Positions 6,923 to 10,919 of a stretch of DNA of 10,919 bases are shown here, in pieces. A program made the position numbers and the translations under genes. The DNA comes from Dehalococcoidales bacterium. GTDB taxonomy: Bacteria; Chloroflexota; Dehalococcoidia; Dehalococcoidales; Fen-1064. The notes below the pieces were generated by a model that did not search any database, had not been told where the DNA came from, and worked only from the letters and a program-made list of their open reading frames with translations. Every line of letters starts with the position of its first letter. Within the stretch, counting starts at the first letter, position 1. Location: positions 1 through 10,919 of the forward strand of contig JAFGHZ010000106.1 of assembly GCA_016929875.1 (NCBI GenBank), in the 5' to 3' direction.

Positions 6923-7319
6923 CGCTGGTTTCTTCCCCGAATTCATTTCTGGTGCGTCTCAGCATGGCCCTGATTCGTGCTACCAGTACCCCTGGTTTAT
7001 AGGGCTTGTTAATGTAACCGTCGGCTTTTCCTTTTTCCATTGCCTGTCGTATACTGTCCGGGTTATCGAGACAGGTGAGCATAATAACGGGGACACCGGA
7101 ATGAAGTCTTATCATCTCGAGTGTTTGATAACCGTCTATATTCGGCATCAGTATATCCAGAAGTATCAGGTCGGGATTGTGTTTTCCCAGTAGAAATATT
7201 GCAGTGATAGCATTTGTCGCTGTGATAACACGAAAACCTTCACTATTGAGCATGTCGCGTATTGTTGCTAGAAAGATGCAGTTATCATCTACAACCAGTA
7301 TGAGCGGGTTTACTCTCAT
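6894..7319 (-). CDS. Stand-alone receiver with OmpR-type dimer face but no DNA-binding domain (RR-B)
   Basis: A 141-residue receiver. Acidic residues Asp11 and Asp12, phospho-acceptor Asp55 in LLDILMPNIDGY, Thr82 and Lys105 in NKPYKP are all present. The last helix reads VLVARIRAMLRRT, the alpha-5 signature of OmpR/PhoB-type receivers, normally followed by a linker and a winged helix. Here a short charged tail (RNEFGEETSDDEQGAREK) ends the protein instead. It therefore looks like an OmpR-family regulator that lost its output domain. The start ATG 7319 is weakly preceded by GAGAG. A second, out-of-frame ATG at 7329 arises from a 10-base duplication. It is the first gene of an operon running through RR-A to the TasA-type gene. 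Confidence 0.9.
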   Translation of the reverse strand: MRVNPLILVVDDNCIFLATIRDMLNSEGFRVITATNAITAIFLLGKHNPDLILLDILMPNIDGYQTLEMIRLHSGVPVIMLTCLDNPDSIRQAMEKGKADGYINKPYKPGVLVARIRAMLRRTRNEFGEETSDDEQGAREK

Positions 7320-7329
7320 TTACTCTCAT
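7310..7329 (-). repeat. Perfect 10-base tandem duplication across the RR-B start codon
   Basis: On the minus strand ATGAGAGTAA occurs twice head to tail. The inner copy supplies the RR-B start (ATG at 7319). The outer copy supplies an ATG ten bases upstream in another frame, opening a 14-codon reading frame that ends at 7285. The outer copy also supplies the GAGAG that serves as the only visible ribosome site for RR-B. Confidence 0.9.
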
Positions 7330-7465
7330 TTTTCGGTTATTATTGTTGATGATTATCTTTAGTTTTTAAAACTCAGTTTGCTATTGTCCCCCTCCGTGTC
7401 AGTTCTAGCGGCGCCGTATCGTCTTTACTCCTATTAAAATTATACTTTGGGGATGCTGAATACCG

Positions 7466-7504
7466 TCTGAATTGATGTCGGGGCAGTCTTAACAGTGTCT
7501 GAAC
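7466..7504 (+). promoter_or_regulatory. Putative OmpR/PhoB-type operator: phased TCTKAAY boxes
   Basis: Three similar boxes occur on the plus strand: TCTGAAT (7466), TCTTAAC (7487) and TCTGAAC (7498). The last two form a direct repeat with 11-base period (TCTTAACagtgTCTGAAC), the spacing typical of OmpR/PhoB dimer sites. The first is 21 bases further up. They lie upstream of the OmpR-type gene's promoter, and the same boxes recur before the kinase gene. The rest of the 270-base divergent spacer (7330-7600) holds no credible gene. A short minus-strand frame at 7373-7579 resembles no known family. Confidence 0.5.
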
Positions 7505-7529
7505 ATTTGAGTTCAATTCCGCGATAGAT

Positions 7530-7558
7530 TTGAATGCTATGTAAACTAATGGTAATAT
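7530..7558 (+). promoter_or_regulatory. Promoter of the OmpR-type regulator gene
   Basis: TTGAAT (7530-7535) and TAATAT (7553-7558) are exactly 17 bases apart. The start is predicted near 7565, giving a leader of about 36 bases that contains the ribosome site GTGAGG (7591-7596). The boxes at 7466-7504 end 25 bases before the -35 element. Confidence 0.5.
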
Positions 7559-7600
7559 CTTAAAAACAGTGAAAACCACGAAAAACTCACGTGAGGCGCT

Positions 7601-8287
7601 ATGTTAGGTAAAGTACTGATTGTCGATGACGACCTGTCGACGATAAAGTTCGTTGCCGCCAATCTCGAAGCTAATAACTACGAGGTCCTGAAGGCTCAGG
7701 ACGGAGAGCAGGCGTTAAAAATTATCGAGAAAGATTTTCCCGACCTTGTAGTGCTCGATGTAGTGATGCCTCGTATGGATGGTTACGCAGTTTGTCGCAG
7801 ATTACGTGAATGGTCTCAAATTCCCGTGATCATGCTGAGCGCGATATCTGATGAAAGGGAAAAGGTCAAATGCCTGGACCTCGGCGCAGACGACTACCTT
7901 TGCAAGCCTTTCGGATTGGATGAAATTTTAGCACGGATTAGAGCGGTGCTTCGGCGCAGCAGCACCGCTGTTTCTACCACGCCTACTCAGCCTGTTTTCA
8001 AAAGCGGAGACCTGGATATAAATTTTGTAGAGAGGCGCGTGAAAATTGGCGGTAGGGAGGTCCTTTTGACCGTCACGGAGTTTACTCTACTTCAGGAACT
8101 CGCTCTTAATTCTCCCAAGGTCCTTACCTATCAACTCCTTTTGCATAGAGTATGGGGTTCGGAGTATGAGGACGAGAGAGATTACCTGTATGTCTTTATC
8201 CGCCGCCTGCGTAAGAAGCTGGAACACAATCCGCGAAAGCCTTCACACATCATCTCGATACGCGATGTCGGGTACCGATTAGAATAA
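7601..8287 (+). CDS. OmpR/PhoB-family response regulator (receiver plus winged helix)
   Basis: A full-length two-domain transcription regulator of 228 residues. In the receiver (1-120) the acidic pair is Asp9/Asp10, the phospho-acceptor Asp53 (VLDVVMP), the switch Ser80 and the conserved Lys102 (CKPF). It ends in the OmpR-type helix ILARIRAVLRR. After a Ser/Thr/Pro linker, a winged-helix output domain (about 134-228) shows the family pattern: L-T-V-T-E-F-T-L-L, the recognition region around YLYVFIRRLRKKLE, and the terminal wing I-R-D-V-G-Y-R-L. It is the only regulator in the window with a DNA-binding domain. It is divergent from the RR-B operon and convergent with the DivK-like gene (18 bases between stops). 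Boxes upstream suggest autoregulation (inference). The cognate kinase is probably the CHASE4 kinase nearby, but this is not proven. Confidence 0.95.
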   Translation: MLGKVLIVDDDLSTIKFVAANLEANNYEVLKAQDGEQALKIIEKDFPDLVVLDVVMPRMDGYAVCRRLREWSQIPVIMLSAISDEREKVKCLDLGADDYLCKPFGLDEILARIRAVLRRSSTAVSTTPTQPVFKSGDLDINFVERRVKIGGREVLLTVTEFTLLQELALNSPKVLTYQLLLHRVWGSEYEDERDYLYVFIRRLRKKLEHNPRKPSHIISIRDVGYRLE

Positions 8288-8305
8288 CGGCGTTACCGGT
8301 TTCGA

Positions 8306-8680
8306 CTATTTGTCCTGAGGTAAATACCCTTTTATCTTTTCAATCAGGGTGTCTACATCGAATGGTTTAGAGATATATCCGTCACAGCCTGCCCTCAGTG
8401 CTATCTGGTCTTGTCCCCTCATTGCAAGGGCGGTGATAGCAATAACAGGTATGTGTTTAGTAACAGGGTTTGCTTTTATGGCGCGGGCAGCATCCAATCC
8501 GCTCATGACCGGCAACTGCAGGTCCATTGTGATAAGGTCGGGCATCTCTTTCACGGTGTGCTCGATTGCCTCTTTACCGTTTTTAGCCTCAATCACACGG
8601 TACCCGTTCGACTGGAGGATGTCTCGTAGTAATTCTGATGTCTTGTTATCGTCTTCGACAACGAGTATCAGGTTAGACAA
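8306..8680 (-). CDS. DivK-like stand-alone receiver, partner of the upstream kinase (RR-C)
   Basis: A single-domain receiver of 124 residues. It has acidic Glu9-Asp10-Asp11, phospho-acceptor Asp53 (MDLQLPVMSG), Thr83 and Lys105 (SKPF). The segment ALAMRGQDQIALRAGCDGYISKP is close to the DivK/hybrid-kinase type of receiver rather than the OmpR type. Translation begins at TTG (8680), chosen because GAGGGA lies seven bases before it. The nearer ATG (8687) reads into a stop after four codons. It follows the kinase gene by 31 bases on the same strand, so the two form an operon, and this receiver is the best candidate for a dedicated phosphate acceptor. With no output domain, it may act by protein contact or as a relay or sink. 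Confidence 0.92.
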   Translation of the reverse strand: MSNLILVVEDDNKTSELLRDILQSNGYRVIEAKNGKEAIEHTVKEMPDLITMDLQLPVMSGLDAARAIKANPVTKHIPVIAITALAMRGQDQIALRAGCDGYISKPFDVDTLIEKIKGYLPQDK

Positions 8681-8711
8681 GCTTCATTCCCTCATTACTG
8701 GCACGGTAAAC

Positions 8712-10562
8712 TTATGTTGCTAATTCGTCCGGCTCGTCGCCGGTCTTACGTATCGGTAACCCCGACGGGATAGTAAAATGGAATCGGCTCCCTTTGCCTG
8801 TTCCTTCGCTTTCTACCCATATCCGGCCGCCGTGCTGTTCGATAAATCGTTTTGCGAGGGATAAGCCCAGGCCTGTGCCAGTGGGCTTACCGCTCATCGG
8901 GTTGGGTATCTGATAGAAAGCATCGAAAATCCTTTCTTTATCTTCTGCCTTTATTCCGACACCTGTATCAGTAACGCTGACAAAGAGTTCATCCTTGTTT
9001 ACTTTTGATTCTATGAGGACATTACCGCCCTCCGGGGTGAACTTGACTGCGTTTGAAAGTATATTGACCATAATTTGTATAAACCGTCGTTTGTCGACGA
9101 CGATTTTTTGTTCGAGTATCGATCCCGGGATTTTGTTAAGTATATTTACTCTGCCTTTTAAGGCATTTTCCTTAACGAAGAGGATACTTTTTTCCATCAA
9201 TTCCCTTATTTGAATTTCAGTGAGGTCTAATTCTGATTTGCCGGCTTCAACTTTGCTCAGGTCGAGAATATCATTGATTAAACTGAGCAGATGTTGACCG
9301 CTTTCCAGAATGTCCTGAACGTAAGCGGCCTGTTTTTCATTGAGCTCGCCGTAGTACTTCTTCTGTAAAAGCTGGGCGAGTCCGATAACGGTTGTCAGCG
9401 GCGTCCGCAATTCGTGAGATACGTTAGACAGAAATTCCGACTTTGCCTGGTTCGCCACCTGTGCTTCCATAACGGCTATTTGAAGGTGTCCTGCTTTTTC
9501 GCGCATTTCGTTTTCGTATTTTTGCAGGGCCGACAACATCCCGTTGATATTATTTGTCAGTTTTGTGAGTTCATCTTTGCCCGTTACCTGTATCCGGTCT
9601 GAAGAATCACCCCTTTCCCCGATTCCTTCAACAGCAAGAGAAAGTTTTTTAATGCGGGACAACCCCTCTTTCTCTGCAATGAAAGCCGCCAGTGCGCCGA
9701 ATATCGTACAGATTATCGTTATTGATATTACGAGGCAAGCGATTGCAGATTGACTTTCCTGGTAAATGTCCCTCGGGGCGTCGACTTTTAGTATCAGAGC
9801 GGTATTACCATAGATATCGTCTATTGCGGTATAGCCGGCGATGTGCTGTTCGTCAAGTCGCTGGGTTAAAATTGTGGTTCCGTTCTGTAAAGAAGGGTAA
9901 ATCTTGAGGACGTCGGCAGGCAATTCTTCATTGATACGGTAGATACTGATGGATGAAGATGTTAGTTCACTCATCTGTTCAATCCCTGCGGCATCGAGGT
10001 ATCGGCCGAAAATCAATGCTCCGCGAATGGGGCCCTCATCCATACTGGTCAAAATAGGAAGAGAGACGATAATGAGGGGGGAATTGCCGGGGAGAAGTAA
10101 AATTCCCGATATCTCGCTGTCTGAATTGGTGTGGTTCAGTAAAATACTCCCCTTTGCAAGCCGTGTCTGCAAACTCTGCGGGAACGGTGTTTCCTTTTCA
10201 CTGTCTAAATCGAACGCTTTTTCAAAGACAATCTGACCGGAGGAATTAATAAACACTATCAAGTTGAGCTTCAATTCGATAAAAGTTCCGTCGACCAGGT
10301 TTGTTTCTATGTAATCGTGGTTGTTGTCCTCGATGAAGGTGTACGTATTGTCCCACGAAGACCAGTCGGAGGCGGCGGATACTAAATTCGAGATCGTATA
10401 GGATAAAACGTTCAATGCTCGCTCGACGTTTTGATGGGTAGTTTCTTCTTCGAGGTTTCTGACGTTTTCCAGAAAAATGAAACGTGAGACGAGCAATAAT
10501 ACCAGGATTATACTCAGGAACGCCCCGGCGATAGCAAGCAATGCCTTTTTACGTATTGTCAT
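8712..10562 (-). CDS. Membrane sensor histidine kinase, CHASE4-HAMP-HisKA-HATPase_c
   Basis: A sensor kinase of 616 residues from ATG 10562. A TTG just before it (10565) is less likely, because AAGAG sits only three bases from it. TM1 is at about 7-30. An extracellular CHASE4-type domain (about 45-265) contains the typical ASDWSSWDNTYTFIED. TM2 is at about 272-295, followed by HAMP (about 296-350) and a short coiled linker. The HisKA H-box FLSNVSHELRTPLT puts the phosphorylated His at 383. The ATPase domain has N-box QIMVNILSNAVKF, G1 DTGVGI, F-box IFDAFYQ and G2 GTGLGL. There is no attached receiver or Hpt domain, so it must use separate receivers: RR-C just downstream, and possibly the OmpR-type regulator. 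The signal sensed by CHASE4 domains is generally unknown. Confidence 0.96.
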   Translation of the reverse strand: MTIRKKALLAIAGAFLSIILVLLLVSRFIFLENVRNLEEETTHQNVERALNVLSYTISNLVSAASDWSSWDNTYTFIEDNNHDYIETNLVDGTFIELKLNLIVFINSSGQIVFEKAFDLDSEKETPFPQSLQTRLAKGSILLNHTNSDSEISGILLLPGNSPLIIVSLPILTSMDEGPIRGALIFGRYLDAAGIEQMSELTSSSISIYRINEELPADVLKIYPSLQNGTTILTQRLDEQHIAGYTAIDDIYGNTALILKVDAPRDIYQESQSAIACLVISITIICTIFGALAAFIAEKEGLSRIKKLSLAVEGIGERGDSSDRIQVTGKDELTKLTNNINGMLSALQKYENEMREKAGHLQIAVMEAQVANQAKSEFLSNVSHELRTPLTTVIGLAQLLQKKYYGELNEKQAAYVQDILESGQHLLSLINDILDLSKVEAGKSELDLTEIQIRELMEKSILFVKENALKGRVNILNKIPGSILEQKIVVDKRRFIQIMVNILSNAVKFTPEGGNVLIESKVNKDELFVSVTDTGVGIKAEDKERIFDAFYQIPNPMSGKPTGTGLGLSLAKRFIEQHGGRIWVESEGTGKGSRFHFTIPSGLPIRKTGDEPDELAT

Positions 10563-10593
10563 CAATTACTCTTAAAATGTGGAATCAATTGTC

Positions 10594-10622
10594 ATTATAC
10601 CTTTCGAAAATTAACAAGGTCT
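10594..10622 (-). promoter_or_regulatory. Promoter of the sensor kinase operon
   Basis: On the minus strand there is a perfect -10 TATAAT (10594-10599). The position 17 bases upstream (10617-10622, AGACCT) is a poor -35. This suggests an activator-dependent promoter. One TCTTAAT box (10620-10626, plus-strand reading) overlaps the -35 position. The leader would be about 26 bases. Confidence 0.5.
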
Positions 10623-10659
10623 TAATATTGAAGTCGGATGTTCTGAACGTTATCTTAAT
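10620..10659 (+). promoter_or_regulatory. Putative operator upstream of the kinase: same phased TCTKAAY boxes
   Basis: Plus-strand boxes TCTTAAT (10620), TCTGAAC (10642) and TCTTAAT (10653) are spaced 22 and 11 bases apart. The last two give a 7-4-7 direct repeat (TCTGAACgttaTCTTAAT) like the one ahead of the OmpR-type gene. They read opposite to the kinase gene's direction. They sit in the 133-base gap between the peptide deformylase gene and the kinase, and the first box covers the kinase -35 position. Confidence 0.5.
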
Positions 10660-10695
10660 TTTCAGAAATAGCTCGCAGGAAAAGTCGGTTCAATT

Positions 10696-10919
10696 TTATT
10701 CCGGTTGATTGTCAGTCGGCTCTATTTTGCGTAGTTTGTCCTGGCTTTCAAGATAATCGACATATAATACGCCGTTCAGATGGTCGATTTCGTGTTCCAG
10801 GACTTCGGCGAGAAGTCCGTCGGCTTTTATCCGTATCTCTTTGCCGGTTTTGTCCGTCCCTTTGACTCGGACTATCTCGCTGCGTTTTATTTCGCCGACA
10901 TAGCCGGGGATACTGAGAC
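10696..10919 (-). CDS. def: Peptide deformylase, C-terminal part
   Basis: Metalloenzyme that removes the N-formyl group from new proteins. The gene enters from the right edge on the minus strand, and 73 full codons plus the stop are visible. They begin with LSIPGYVG, the tail of the family's EGCLS motif. The two leading bases GT fit the last two of a TGT codon for the metal-binding Cys. The second metal motif HEIDH (10780-10794) has both His ligands and the catalytic Glu. The C-terminal LNGVLYVDYL is normal for the family. The N-terminal GxGxAAxQ motif lies outside the window. The stop is 133 bases before the kinase start, with no clear terminator between. Confidence 0.95.
   Translation of the reverse strand, partial: LSIPGYVGEIKRSEIVRVKGTDKTGKEIRIKADGLLAEVLEHEIDHLNGVLYVDYLESQDKLRKIEPTDNQPE

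Noticed and set aside
7373..7579. 68-codon minus-strand reading frame in the divergent spacer
   Set aside because: It has no family resemblance and covers the promoter and operator boxes of the OmpR-type gene.
10563..10565. TTG start one codon upstream of the kinase ATG
   Set aside because: The AAGAG ribosome site is only three bases from it but six bases from the ATG at 10562.
10641..10667. Inverted repeat TTCTGAA / TTCAGAA with 13-base loop as a terminator of the deformylase gene
   Set aside because: No T-tract follows on the minus strand. The left arm is better explained as part of the phased direct-repeat boxes.
1..10919. Mobile element, CRISPR array or tRNA
   Set aside because: No transposase, integrase, regularly spaced repeats, terminal inverted repeats or tRNA-like cloverleaf were seen on either strand.

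Overview
The window looks like chromosomal DNA from a free-living bacterium, most likely a Chloroflexota (Dehalococcoidia-like) lineage. This placement is inferred from gene content and style: an archaeal/ER-type (S26B) signal peptidase, SipW/TasA-type exported proteins, a small lipoprotein, an S41 protease and many stand-alone receivers. There is no rRNA or other marker gene to prove it. Base composition is moderate and even. No insertion sequence, phage gene, tRNA or CRISPR array was seen.

Left part (1-4216, plus strand): the C-terminal end of an S26B signal peptidase is followed after 39 bases by a 533-residue surface protein. That protein has a TasA/camelysin-like N-terminal domain, a Gly/Ser linker, two further beta-rich domains and a C-terminal membrane anchor. 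A strong intrinsic terminator closes this unit. Next come a secreted subtilisin-like (S8) protease with its own terminator, and a methionine-rich lipoprotein with its own promoter.

Middle (4217-5895, plus strand): a complete class A RNase P RNA gene (rnpB) lies directly behind the lipoprotein gene, followed by an S41 C-terminal processing protease with a PDZ domain.

Right part (5912-10919, mostly minus strand): a signal-transduction cluster. Two overlapping single-receiver genes run into a small exported TasA/camelysin-type protein with a SipW-type signal region (7319 to 5912). Facing away from them is an OmpR/PhoB-type regulator (7601-8287, plus). A CHASE4-HAMP-HisKA-HATPase sensor kinase and a DivK-like receiver form a minus-strand operon (10562 to 8306). 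The window ends inside a peptide deformylase gene (minus).

Working model (inference): the membrane kinase senses an extracellular cue and feeds up to four receivers, of which only one has a DNA-binding domain. Two promoter regions, that of the OmpR-type regulator and that of the kinase, carry the same 11-base-phased TCTKAAY boxes in a 7-4-7 layout. This suggests that the regulator controls itself and the kinase. The exported TasA-type protein downstream of two receivers, together with the signal peptidase and the TasA-domain surface protein 5 kb away, suggests the locus links two-component signalling to the cell surface or extracellular matrix.
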